Positions 42,258-50,306 of a stretch of DNA of 64,000 nucleotides are shown one piece after another (within the stretch, counting starts at the first letter, position 1; each line of letters starts with the position of its first letter). Location of the stretch: NCBI GenBank assembly GCA_963668655.2, contig CAXXPQ010000001.1, positions 1 through 64,000 of the forward strand, read 5' to 3'. Both the position numbers and the translations under genes were made by a program. This stretch comes from G963668655 sp963668655. GTDB taxonomy: Bacteria; Myxococcota_A; SURF-8. Below the pieces are notes generated by a model. The model made no database searches and was not told the origin of the DNA. It worked only from the letters and a program-made list of their open reading frames with translations.

Positions 42258-43196
42258 ATGACGGAAACCAGGCATGTGAACGTCGCCATCATCGGTTCGG
42301 GACCGGCGGGATACACCGCCGCCATCTACACCGCGCGCGCCGAACTCCGGCCCGTCCTCTTCCAGGGACTTCAGCCGGGCGGACAGTTGACCATCACCAA
42401 CGAAGTGGAGAACTTCCCCGGCTTCGAACACGGCATCATGGGGCCCGAACTGATGGAGGTCATGAAACGCCAGGCCCTGCGCTTCGGCACGGAAATCGTG
42501 CCGCGCATGGTGGAGAAAGCGGACCTTTCCGCGCGTCCCTTCCGGCTTTTCGCCGAAGGCGCCGAGTTCACCGCCGACAGCCTCATCATCAGCACCGGCG
42601 CCAGCGCCCGCTACCTGGGCCTGGAATCGGAACAGCGCTTCCAGGGCATGGGCGTCAGCGCCTGCGCCACCTGCGACGGCCCCTTCTACCGCGACCGCAC
42701 CGTGGTGGTGGTCGGCGGCGGCGATTCGGCCATGGAGGAGGCGGACCACCTGACCAAGTTCGCCAAAAAGGTCTATATCGCCCACCGCCGGGACGAGTTC
42801 CGCGCCAGCAAGATCATGCAGAAACGCGTGCTGGACAATCCCAAGGTGGAGGTCTTGTGGAACACGGTTCCGGTGGAGGTGCTGGGCGACGCCACGGGCG
42901 TGACGGGCGTGCGGCTGAAAGACACGAAGACCGGCGAGACCCGGGACGTCGCCACGGACGGATTCTTTCTGGCCATCGGGCACACCCCCAACACCTCCGT
43001 TTTCGAAAACCAGGTGGAGCTGGACGCCAAGGGCTACATCGTCACGAAGCCCGACAGCACCCGCACCAGCGTGGACGGCGTGTTCGCCTGCGGCGACGTG
43101 CAGGACACCCGCTACCGGCAGGCCATCACCGCCGCCGGAACGGGCTGCATGGCGGCGTTGGAGGCGGAACGCTGGCTGGCCGAACGGGAAGACTGA
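42258..43196 (+). CDS. trxB: Thioredoxin reductase
   Basis: FAD enzyme passing electrons from NADPH to thioredoxin. 312 residues, normal length. FAD site GSGPAGYTAAIYTARA near the N-terminus, redox pair CATC (Cys136, Cys139), NADPH site VVGGGDSAMEEA, and C-terminal FACGDVQDTRYRQAITAAGTGC. The ATG is preceded by AAAGGAGTGTCGAA. The radical SAM gene follows 31 bp later on the same strand, so they may be co-transcribed. The usual HRR residues for NADPH (AHRRDEFRASK) are present. Confidence 0.96.
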   Translation: MTETRHVNVAIIGSGPAGYTAAIYTARAELRPVLFQGLQPGGQLTITNEVENFPGFEHGIMGPELMEVMKRQALRFGTEIVPRMVEKADLSARPFRLFAEGAEFTADSLIISTGASARYLGLESEQRFQGMGVSACATCDGPFYRDRTVVVVGGGDSAMEEADHLTKFAKKVYIAHRRDEFRASKIMQKRVLDNPKVEVLWNTVPVEVLGDATGVTGVRLKDTKTGETRDVATDGFFLAIGHTPNTSVFENQVELDAKGYIVTKPDSTRTSVDGVFACGDVQDTRYRQAITAAGTGCMAALEAERWLAERED

Positions 43197-43227
43197 AACC
43201 GGCCGGAACGGGCCATCGGGAGCATTC

Positions 43228-44100
43228 ATGGATTACGTCGGTAACATTTTCCGGCCGCCCTCGGAGGCGGATTCCCTGCTGATCCAGGTCACCGTGGGTT
43301 GCAGCCACAACAAGTGCAGCTACTGCGTCATGTACCGGGACAAGCGTTTCATGCCCAAAAAATGGGAGACCGTCCAGGCCGACCTGGAGGAGGGCCTTTC
43401 CATCCCGGGCTTCCGGCGCGCGTTCCTCTGCGACGGCGACGCCTTTATCCTGTCCACGGACAAACTTTTGCGCATCCTGAACTTCATTCGGGAAAAGGGG
43501 CCGCACATCGAGCGGGTGGGCGTCTACGGCGACGCGCGCAGCGTGCTGCACAAGTCCCACGAGGAACTGGTGGCCCTGCGTAAAGCCGGGCTGGGGATTC
43601 TGTACCACGGCGTGGAGTCCGGCGACGACGAGGTTCTGCGGCGCATTCAGAAAGGCGCGGACGCCGCCATGCAACTGGAGGCGGCCCGAAAACTGAAGGC
43701 CGCCGGCATCACCTATTCCGCCATCATCCTGCTCGGCGCGGGCGGCGTAAAACGCAGCGAGGAACACGCCCACGCCACGGCGCGCTGGCTGACCCGGGCC
43801 GATCCCGATTACGTGGGGCTATTGATGCTCACCGTGGTGCCCGGCTCGCCCATCTACGAAGAACAGCAACGTGGAGAATTTGAACTGCCCGACAAATGGG
43901 GCCTTTTGCGCGAACTGCGCACCATCACGGCGGAGTCCGATTTCAGCGCCTGCCGCTATTCGGCCAACCACGCCAGCAACTACCTGCCCATCCGGGGCGA
44001 CATGCCGAGAGACAAGGCCCGCGTGCTGCAACTCATCGACGGCGTTCTGGCCACGGGCGACGAAAGCGTTCTGAAGCCCGAGTGGATGCGCGGGCTCTGA
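43228..44100 (+). CDS. Radical SAM protein with CSHNKC cluster motif
   Basis: 290 residues. Cysteines 25, 30 and 33 in VGCSHNKCSYC form a CX4CX2C arrangement rather than the textbook CX3CX2C; a GCSHN-x-C motif of this sort is, from memory, found in a widespread family of unassigned radical SAM proteins, so it is probably genuine and not a mutation. Other features: CDGDAFILSTDKL, HGVESGDDEVLRRIQKG and ILLGAGG, the strands of an Elp3/MiaB-like barrel. Function unknown. It follows trxB closely. The start is supported by GGGAGC 7 nt upstream. Confidence 0.85.
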   Translation: MDYVGNIFRPPSEADSLLIQVTVGCSHNKCSYCVMYRDKRFMPKKWETVQADLEEGLSIPGFRRAFLCDGDAFILSTDKLLRILNFIREKGPHIERVGVYGDARSVLHKSHEELVALRKAGLGILYHGVESGDDEVLRRIQKGADAAMQLEAARKLKAAGITYSAIILLGAGGVKRSEEHAHATARWLTRADPDYVGLLMLTVVPGSPIYEEQQRGEFELPDKWGLLRELRTITAESDFSACRYSANHASNYLPIRGDMPRDKARVLQLIDGVLATGDESVLKPEWMRGL

Positions 44101-44122
44101 GAACCGGTCGGCGCGACACGTT

Positions 44123-45139
44123 TCAGGGCGTCGGCGCGGGGGCCGGGTTCGGGGACGCCGGCGGCTTGATGTTCGGACGATCCGGCCCGGCGATGTCCAT
44201 GCGGATTCCCGCCTCGACATACATCCTGTCGATATCCGGGGGAATGTCCTTCGGCGCGAGATGTCCGAAGATGTCGTCCACGTACTTCCATTCGGCGGCG
44301 GCGGTCAGGTTGTCCTTCATGTCCAGAAGGATGTTGATCTTCATGATTTTCGCCACGGCCACCGCCGGATGAATCTTCCCGTAAAGACGCTCGGACAGTT
44401 TCTCCAGCCGCTCCGCGGCCTTCAGCCCGATCTGGTGCTTTCCGCCCAAGCGGGCGATGCGCACGGTTTTTTCAAGAATGCGCTGAATCTCGGGACCGTC
44501 CGGATCGACGTTCTTTTCCGCGATTTCCAGGGCTTCGGTCATGGCCTCCAGGGCGGCTTCCGGGTTTTCCTGAAGGTCCAGCACGCCTCCCCGGATGTAC
44601 TGGAAATAGGATTGCATGGCCGGATCGAAGGCTTCCGCCACCTGGAGGCGTTTGTAAAGCGGCGCCAGCTTGGCGAAATACAGCCCGGCCTCGGTGGAAT
44701 TCCGGCGGTCCAGGGCGTCGATGGTCAGGTAAAGATAAGCCTCGAAGGCGTTTTTGTCCGACAGGGCGACCTCGGCGGTCTCCTCCACCAGACGCAGGAA
44801 ACAGCCCCGGGTTCCGGCATGCCCGGCCTGGTCGAGCAGGCGGCAGCGCCGGGCGAAAATCTTCCAGGTTTCCGGAGACTTCGGATCCTCGGCGAAGGCC
44901 GTCTGAAATTCGTTCAATGCCCGATCCGCCTTCGCGGTCAGTTCCTTGGGAGACAACGGACGCCCGACGGCCATTCCGGGTTCCGGAACCTCGGCGGTCG
45001 TCGTCTCCTTTTTTTCCATTCCCGCTCCGTCCTTGCCTTTCGAGCACCCGGCCATGCTTGCGAGAAAAACGCAAGCAAGCAGCAGAAACGGAAGCGCCGG
45101 AAGTCGCCGGTTCGTCATTTCCCGATTTCGGTTCGCCAT
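44123..45139 (-). CDS. TPR-type lipoprotein
   Basis: 338 residues. Lipobox MAGC (Cys32) after a basic N-terminus; an in-frame ATG seven codons later is a possible alternative start, but AAGGCGAG favours the first. The mature part is almost entirely helical with degenerate TPR units (for example AFEAYLYLTIDALDRRNSTEAGLYFAKLAPLYKRLQ and ALEAMTEALEIAEKN), ending in a Pro/Ala tail. No enzymatic motif. It converges with the radical SAM gene. Possible outer-membrane assembly or scaffold role is inference. Confidence 0.7.
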   Translation of the reverse strand: MANRNREMTNRRLPALPFLLLACVFLASMAGCSKGKDGAGMEKKETTTAEVPEPGMAVGRPLSPKELTAKADRALNEFQTAFAEDPKSPETWKIFARRCRLLDQAGHAGTRGCFLRLVEETAEVALSDKNAFEAYLYLTIDALDRRNSTEAGLYFAKLAPLYKRLQVAEAFDPAMQSYFQYIRGGVLDLQENPEAALEAMTEALEIAEKNVDPDGPEIQRILEKTVRIARLGGKHQIGLKAAERLEKLSERLYGKIHPAVAVAKIMKINILLDMKDNLTAAAEWKYVDDIFGHLAPKDIPPDIDRMYVEAGIRMDIAGPDRPNIKPPASPNPAPAPTP

Positions 45140-45285
45140 GTCAATCTCGCCTTGTCTCCGGTGTGAAGCGCCCGGATCATCGCCGATGGTTTTCCGCCTG
45201 AAAAATTCAGTTTACCACAGATTTCCCCGGCGGGAAACGTCTTCCGGAATCTCCCGGGCATCCGGAGGCGTCTTTCGCCTGAATC

Positions 45286-45331
45286 CGGAAAATCGCGTTC
45301 TTTCCACCTTTCCGGACCGCGCGATTTTCCG
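45286..45331. repeat. 12-bp inverted repeat
   Basis: Perfect arms 45286-45297 and 45320-45331 (CGGAAAATCGCG and its complement) with a 22-nt loop. It lies about 150 bp upstream of the TPR lipoprotein gene in the leader or promoter zone; no T tract follows on either strand. Confidence 0.6.
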
Positions 45332-45713
45332 CCCCCTTTTCGCACTTTTTACGGGCTTCGTCCGGGTGACACGCTTTCCACGTGTATCCATTCGATATAA
45401 CTCGTAAATCTCGCGTTTTTGCGTTCACCCGGGCCGCACGCGAAATTCGGCCGTTTTCTCCGTCGTCCGCTTTCCAAGGTCCGCGTGGCGTGCGTTCGGA
45501 AATCTCCTGCAATATCAATGACGTATGGCAAGATCCCGGGACGCCTGCCCGGAAGCCTATGTCCCTGAAGACAGGTACTATGACCCGGCCGGGGTTTTTC
45601 GTCCGTTCGAAGGCCCGGAAACTCTGTCCGCGTCTCTGGCCGTCACGCGCGCGTCTTCCATCCGGCGTTATGCGCTTCCGCATGGAAGGCTTCCGTCATC
45701 GGCACGTTTTTGA

Positions 45714-45743
45714 TTGCCGATCCCGCGAATCCGCGCATATAAT
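45714..45743 (+). promoter_or_regulatory. Promoter of the acyl-CoA synthetase gene
   Basis: TTGCCG (45714-45719), 18-bp spacer, perfect TATAAT (45738-45743), 54 bp before the start codon. Confidence 0.7.
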
Positions 45744-45797
45744 GCCGGAAAATCCTTTGTCACGACAGACGACCCAAAGAGCCGACAGGAGGAGAGC

Positions 45798-47531
45798 ATG
45801 GACGTGGAGAAACGCTACGGCGTCGTGCAGATGACGTTGAAACATTACGAACAGGATTTCGCGGACCGGCACATGCTGGACGAGGTGCTGGCCAAGTGGG
45901 CCTCCGAAAAGCCCGACGAAATCGCCATCATCAACGCCGACACCGGCGTGGAAGTCACCTGGAAGCGCTTCGAACAGGTCACCACCGCCCTAGCGGTGAA
46001 GCTCATGACCATGGGATTCCAAAAGGGCGATTTCTTCGCCACCAGCCTGCCGTTTCTGACCGAACACGTTTTCCTGCACTATGCCTGCATGAAGATCGGC
46101 GTGATTCTGGTGCCTCTGGATCTGCGCCTGAAGGCCGCCGAGGTCATCCGCTCGCTCTGTCTGGTCAAGCCCAAGGGCTACGCCTTTCTGGGAAAGACCG
46201 AGCACGCCGATTTCCGGGAACTGGCCAAGGCCGTGCGCGCCGAATGTCCCTTCATCGAGTATTTCGTGCAGTTTTCCGCCCCGGACGAAACGCTTCCGGA
46301 CGCCCTGAACGCCTTCGTGCTGGCCGCCGAGGCCGAGGCCCTGGCCAAGGCCGAGGACGCCAAGCCGGGCGGCTCCGAACTCCTGGACGAATTCACCATG
46401 CGCGGCATGGACCTGGACGAGCACGACGGGGCGCTGGTGATCTTCACCACCGGCTCCACCGGCTATCCCAAGCCCGCCCTGCTGAGCCACCGCGCCATCA
46501 CCTGCCAGAACATGTGCCTGGGCGCGGCCTTCGATTTCGAAAAAACCCGGCGCATGCTGGTGAACCTGCCGCCCTCCCACGTGGGCGGCCAGACCGAACA
46601 GCTCATGACCGCCGTTTTCTGGGGACGCACCGCCGTGCTGCTGCACGTCTTCGATCCGGCCAAGTCGTTGGCGGCCATCCAGAAATACGAGATCGACGCC
46701 TTCGGACAGATTCCCGCGCTCTTCAACCTGGAATGGAGGCTGCCCGACTACGATTCCTACGACCTGTCCAGCCTGAAGTTCGCGCTCTACGGCGGCCAGG
46801 CCGTCACCCGGGTCTTTCTGGAAAAACTCTCCACCATGGCGGAGGGCTTCGGCACCGGCCTGGGACTGACCGAAACCGCCGGTTTCTGCACCTATTCCCC
46901 GCTGGACGGCACGGTGGACGATATCCTGGCCGGAGTGGGCGTGGACATGCCGGTCTATCCCATCTCCGTCCGCAAACCCATGAAGGGCGACGGAAGCGCC
47001 GGAGAGAAACTGCCGGACGGCGAGACCGGCCACATCTGCTTTTCCGGTCCGCAGACCTTCCTGGGCTACGTGGGCGATCCGCAGGCCACGGCGAAAACCC
47101 TGTCCTCCGACGGCGTGCTGTACACGGGCGACCTGGGATTCGTGGACGAAAAGGGGCTGCACTTCGCCGGACGCGCCAAGCACGTCATCAAGCCCAAGGG
47201 CTACCAGATCTTCCCCGTCCAGGTGGAGGACCACTTCCAGGGCCTGAAGGACAAGGTCGGCATGGTGGGCGTGGTCGGCGTGGAACACGACGTGTTTTCC
47301 GAGGGCATCGTCTGCTTCGTGGAGAAGAAGCCGGGTGTGGAACTCTCCGTGGAGGAACTGCACGAACACTCGAAGGAACTGGCCTCCTACATGCGCCCCC
47401 AGCATTTCATTCTTCTGGAGCCGGGACAGTTTCCTCTGAATCGCGTGGCCAAGACGGATTACGTCCACCTGAAACAACGCGCGGAGGAGGAAGTGAAGGC
47501 CCTCAGGGAAAAAGGAGGCTGGGATCGCTGA
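45798..47531 (+). CDS. Acyl-CoA synthetase (AMP-binding family)
   Basis: Activates a carboxylic acid with ATP to an acyl-adenylate and then to the CoA thioester; probably cytoplasmic. 577 residues. The start has AGGAGG 6 nt upstream. Motifs of the ANL superfamily: P-loop IFTTGSTGYPKPA (about 214-226), LGLTETAGF, YTGDLGFVDEKG, GRAKHVIKPKGYQIFP, and the C-terminal catalytic Lys552 in NRVAKTDYV. The phosphate loop has Pro in KPALLSH where KG is usual. Substrate cannot be told from sequence by eye; medium or long-chain fatty acids or aromatic acids are candidates. Not closely linked with other metabolic genes. Confidence 0.9.
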   Translation: MDVEKRYGVVQMTLKHYEQDFADRHMLDEVLAKWASEKPDEIAIINADTGVEVTWKRFEQVTTALAVKLMTMGFQKGDFFATSLPFLTEHVFLHYACMKIGVILVPLDLRLKAAEVIRSLCLVKPKGYAFLGKTEHADFRELAKAVRAECPFIEYFVQFSAPDETLPDALNAFVLAAEAEALAKAEDAKPGGSELLDEFTMRGMDLDEHDGALVIFTTGSTGYPKPALLSHRAITCQNMCLGAAFDFEKTRRMLVNLPPSHVGGQTEQLMTAVFWGRTAVLLHVFDPAKSLAAIQKYEIDAFGQIPALFNLEWRLPDYDSYDLSSLKFALYGGQAVTRVFLEKLSTMAEGFGTGLGLTETAGFCTYSPLDGTVDDILAGVGVDMPVYPISVRKPMKGDGSAGEKLPDGETGHICFSGPQTFLGYVGDPQATAKTLSSDGVLYTGDLGFVDEKGLHFAGRAKHVIKPKGYQIFPVQVEDHFQGLKDKVGMVGVVGVEHDVFSEGIVCFVEKKPGVELSVEELHEHSKELASYMRPQHFILLEPGQFPLNRVAKTDYVHLKQRAEEEVKALREKGGWDR

Positions 47532-47649
47532 TTCCGGACGATGCGATTTCTCCCGGCCGCGGCCCGGCCCTCTTCCGGAAACGGCGAAGGATTGGTAGGT
47601 TGAGATCCGTTTTCCCATCCGAATCACCGGCATGCGGGGAGCCTGCGGC

Positions 47650-48015
47650 ATGACGAATCCCGGCATCCGCATGATCTTGTGGATCAGCCTCGTCATCGGG
47701 GCGCTCCTGGCGTTTCTCTCGCTTTTGGTGCAAAACGGCGAGCACGCGGGGGGTGTCGTGGCCGGGGCGTTGATCGGGTCGCTGAATTTCTATTTCCTGG
47801 CCCTGATGATCCAGAAGATCGTGGACGATTCCCCCAATAAAACCGGCCTGCTGCTGCGGTTTCTCTTCAAGTACGGCCTGGTGGGCGTCCTGGTCGCCGC
47901 GACGATCTTCATTTTCCGCGTCTCGCCTCTGGGCTTCGCGGTGGGCATCTCCAACGTGGTCCTGGCGCTGGTGATCGGCGGCGTGGCCGGCGTGTTCACC
48001 CGGGAAACGGATTGA
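47650..48015 (+). CDS. AtpI-like small membrane protein
   Basis: 121 residues with four hydrophobic segments (ILWISLVIGALLAFLSLLV, GGVVAGALIGSLNFYFLALM, LLRFLFKYGLVGVLVAATIFIF, VVLALVIGGVAGVF). Length, spacing and the G-x-x-x-GSLNF motif in the second helix match ATP synthase subunit I (AtpI/UncI-type) proteins, which assist assembly of the Fo ring and usually precede atpB. No atp gene follows here, so it is either an orphan copy or a relative. GGGGAG lies 8 nt before the chosen ATG. Confidence 0.7.
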   Translation: MTNPGIRMILWISLVIGALLAFLSLLVQNGEHAGGVVAGALIGSLNFYFLALMIQKIVDDSPNKTGLLLRFLFKYGLVGVLVAATIFIFRVSPLGFAVGISNVVLALVIGGVAGVFTRETD

Positions 48016-48126
48016 AAGCTCGCCGAGCGCCCGAAGGAACTCGATGGAATCTTTTGAAAATTCAAGATAAATCCATGCACCTCTCCCGGCCCGAGGGGTT
48101 CGAAAACCGAATCGCGGATTAATCCC

Positions 48127-48156
48127 TTGCCAATTCTCCGGGCGCTGGGGTAGCGT
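48127..48156 (+). promoter_or_regulatory. Promoter of the coiled-coil membrane protein gene
   Basis: TTGCCA (48127-48132), 18-bp spacer, TAGCGT (48151-48156), 36 bp before the start codon. The -10 box equals that of the TPR/RseC-like operon. Confidence 0.65.
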
Positions 48157-48192
48157 ACGAAACGAAAAAGGAAAACCCAAGGGAAGGAGGCG

Positions 48193-49098
48193 ATGGTGAG
48201 CGATTTCGAAGCCGTCCAGAAGGAGTTGCAGAAGCTCGAAAAGGAAGTCATCGAGACCCGCAACATGAATATCAAGACCGACAACAACATGCGCAGCCTG
48301 TTCGCGGAGTTGAAAAAGGTCTCGAAAAATCAGACGGTTGCCGAGCGCAAGGCGCGTATCGGACACATCGGGCTATACGTCCTGTTCGTCACGGCCATCG
48401 CGGTGCTGGCCATCGTGCTGTCCAATTCCCGCGCGGACACCCTGGAGCAGAAAATCGTCGAACTGAACCAGCGTCTCGAAAAAACGCAAAAGCAGGCGGA
48501 AACCTACCAGCGGGAAATCGACAGCCGCGACACCGCCGAAAAGCGGGCCTTCCTGATCCTGAAGCTCATCCGCGACGAGAAAAAAGTGAAGACCGTGGAG
48601 GAATTCCGCAAGATCGACCACAGCCGCCTTTCCAACGTGCTGGTGTCGCTGCTCCAGGAAAAAGTGGACGCCTTCAGCCGGGATCTGGCCCGCAAGCACT
48701 TCGAGCAGGGTGCCAGCCAGTGGCGCATCGGCGGATATAAAAGCGCGGTGCAGGAGTTCGAAAAGTCCCAGTGGTACCTGAAAGACACCGAATACACCGG
48801 GGAATTGAAGAACTACTACGGGCTCAGCCTGATCCAGATCAAGAAGACGGACGACGGCATCCGGAACCTGAAGGAAGCCATCGGCCTGGACCTGCCCCGT
48901 CACGTGGCCGACGCCGCCCGGTTGAAAATCGCCGATACGCTCATCGGCGGCAAGCGCTACGACGAGGCCCTGCACTATCTGAAGGGCGTTCCCCAGGACC
49001 AGCTCGGCTTCTACACTCGCCAGGCGGTCAACCAGAAAATCCGTTTCGTGGAACAGAAAGTGGCGGCGGAAAAGAAAGCGACGCCGGAAGGCCAATAA
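48193..49098 (+). CDS. Coiled-coil membrane protein with TPR-like domain
   Basis: 301 residues, family not recognised. The start has AAGGAGG 3-4 nt upstream. Residues 1-55 are a hydrophilic cytoplasmic coiled coil, residues about 57-77 a membrane helix (IGLYVLFVTAIAVLAIVLS), residues 80-115 a second coiled coil (LEQKIVELNQRLEKTQKQAE), then a helical domain with two or three TPR-like pairs (GGYKSAVQEFEKSQWYL, YYGLSLIQIKKTDDGIRNLKEAI, GKRYDEALHYLKGV). The layout resembles YbgF/TolA-like envelope helpers, but no firm match can be given. It has its own promoter. Confidence 0.7.
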   Translation: MVSDFEAVQKELQKLEKEVIETRNMNIKTDNNMRSLFAELKKVSKNQTVAERKARIGHIGLYVLFVTAIAVLAIVLSNSRADTLEQKIVELNQRLEKTQKQAETYQREIDSRDTAEKRAFLILKLIRDEKKVKTVEEFRKIDHSRLSNVLVSLLQEKVDAFSRDLARKHFEQGASQWRIGGYKSAVQEFEKSQWYLKDTEYTGELKNYYGLSLIQIKKTDDGIRNLKEAIGLDLPRHVADAARLKIADTLIGGKRYDEALHYLKGVPQDQLGFYTRQAVNQKIRFVEQKVAAEKKATPEGQ

Positions 49099-49158
49099 AA
49101 CGCGGCGGCCGGGCGTTGAGGAGAAGATGTTTTCTGCCGGATGCGGATCGAGGGACGT

Positions 49159-49452
49159 TCAGTTCAGCAGGTCGCAGGTGTTTTCGTCCCAGTTCTCCAG
49201 GGTGGCGTTGCAGAGGATCTCGTCGTCCCCGGTGATGTCCAGGCACTTGTAGCCCTTTTCCTTCAGCGTGTTTTCCTCCAGGCAGAGACAGGCCGCCTGC
49301 CAGTGATCGGCCACCTTGGGGCAGTCGGTGCAGATGCGCATGGCCAACACCTTGCACGGCCGGTAGTCGCCGCAGGAAAAAACCGTCAGGAAAGCCAGTA
49401 GAATCAGAAGGCGGCTCACGGCGGGAATAATTCGGATGCGCAAATCGATCAA
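49159..49452 (-). CDS. Small Cys-rich lipoprotein
   Basis: 97 residues. I choose a TTG start at 49452 because AAGGAG lies 8 nt upstream; longer in-frame starts have no ribosome binding site and add residues without signal character. Signal peptide ends TVFSC (Cys28). The mature 70 residues hold ten cysteines (for example CTDCP, CLCLEEN) and no other known pattern. Probably disulphide-bonded in the periplasm. It is divergent from the PHP phosphatase gene, 67 bp away. Confidence 0.6.
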   Translation of the reverse strand: MIDLRIRIIPAVSRLLILLAFLTVFSCGDYRPCKVLAMRICTDCPKVADHWQAACLCLEENTLKEKGYKCLDITGDDEILCNATLENWDENTCDLLN

Positions 49453-49519
49453 GATATCCACTCCTTCCACGTAGGCAAGGGGTATATCCCAGGACGGGGC
49501 GAAAGGCAAGACAAAAACC

Positions 49520-50242
49520 ATGGTGGACCTGCATACGCACCTGCTTCCGGGCATCGACGACGGCTCCGAAAACATGGAAATCAGCCGGGAAATGGGCCGG
49601 GCCTATCTGAAACACGGGGTCGATCGCGTGGCCGTGACGCCCCACATCCGGCAGGACATGTTCCCCAACACGGAAGAGCGCATCCGCGAGGTTTTCGCAG
49701 AAACCGTGCAGGATTTTCGCACGGAGGGCATCGATCTGGACCTGCGGCTGGGAGCGGAATACTATTACGACGAATCCTTCCTGTCCAAGATGGACGATCC
49801 GAAGCGCCTCATGACCTTCGACGACCGAGGACGCTATCTCCTGGTGGAATTCAATCCCATGGTGCGCCCGCCGGGACTGCGGGACGTGGTTTTCCAACTT
49901 CGCATGGCGGGCGTCCGTCCGGTTATGGCCCATCCCGAGCGGTATTCCTTCGTTCTGGAGAACCTGGACTGGGCGGAGGATCTGGCGGCCGCCGGGATGC
50001 TTTTTCAGGGCACCCTGGGGCCGCTCGCGGGTTTCTGGGGTAAGGGCAGTCGGAAAAACCTGAAACGCCTTCTGAACGCCGGCCTGATCCACCTGATCTC
50101 CTCCGACCTGCACCATCCGAAAATGGCGGGGAAGTTTTTCGGAGAGGGCGTCCGGCGTCTCCGAGAATGGGTGGGCGAGGCCCGGACGGAAGAACTGCTC
50201 GTTCACGCGCCGGGCCGGATTCTTCAAGGCGAGCCGTTGTAG
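49520..50242 (+). CDS. CpsB/YwqE-like PHP tyrosine phosphatase
   Basis: 240 residues matching the manganese-dependent protein tyrosine phosphatases that control bacterial tyrosine kinases in polysaccharide export. Metal ligands: DLHTHLLPGIDDGS at the N-terminus (His5, His7), TPHIRQDMFPNT, GAEYYYDE, MAHPERY, and SSDLHHP near the C-terminus. AAAGGC lies about 10 nt before the ATG. The partner kinase and capsule genes are not in the window; an IS element is inserted 64 bp downstream, and a once larger cluster may have been interrupted (inference). Confidence 0.9.
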   Translation: MVDLHTHLLPGIDDGSENMEISREMGRAYLKHGVDRVAVTPHIRQDMFPNTEERIREVFAETVQDFRTEGIDLDLRLGAEYYYDESFLSKMDDPKRLMTFDDRGRYLLVEFNPMVRPPGLRDVVFQLRMAGVRPVMAHPERYSFVLENLDWAEDLAAAGMLFQGTLGPLAGFWGKGSRKNLKRLLNAGLIHLISSDLHHPKMAGKFFGEGVRRLREWVGEARTEELLVHAPGRILQGEPL

Positions 50243-50306
50243 GACGGCGAAAGACGTTCCCGCCGATCTCTTGTTTCTTTCGATACACGGTTATTTGCTT
50301 TTATTA

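Larger units (their letters stand above)
45140..45797. other. Long divergent intergenic region
   Basis: 658 bp between a minus-strand TPR lipoprotein and a plus-strand acyl-CoA synthetase. Contents recognised: a 12-bp inverted repeat at 45286-45331, a minus-strand TAAACT box near 45210 that might serve the TPR gene, and the promoter at 45714-45743. Open frames on both strands here lack ribosome binding sites and recognisable protein patterns. A small RNA cannot be excluded. Confidence 0.55.

Noticed and set aside
40833..43229. Minus-strand 798-codon frame over the parvulin and trxB genes
   Set aside because: Shadow of two well-recognised genes; no start site or family pattern.
45207..45683. 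158-codon minus-strand frame in the long intergenic gap
   Set aside because: No ribosome binding site, no signal or domain pattern, Arg-rich composition typical of random GC-rich sequence.
47650..48015. Start of an ATP synthase operon
   Set aside because: The protein looks AtpI-like, but no atpB, atpE or other subunit follows; the next gene is a coiled-coil membrane protein with its own promoter.
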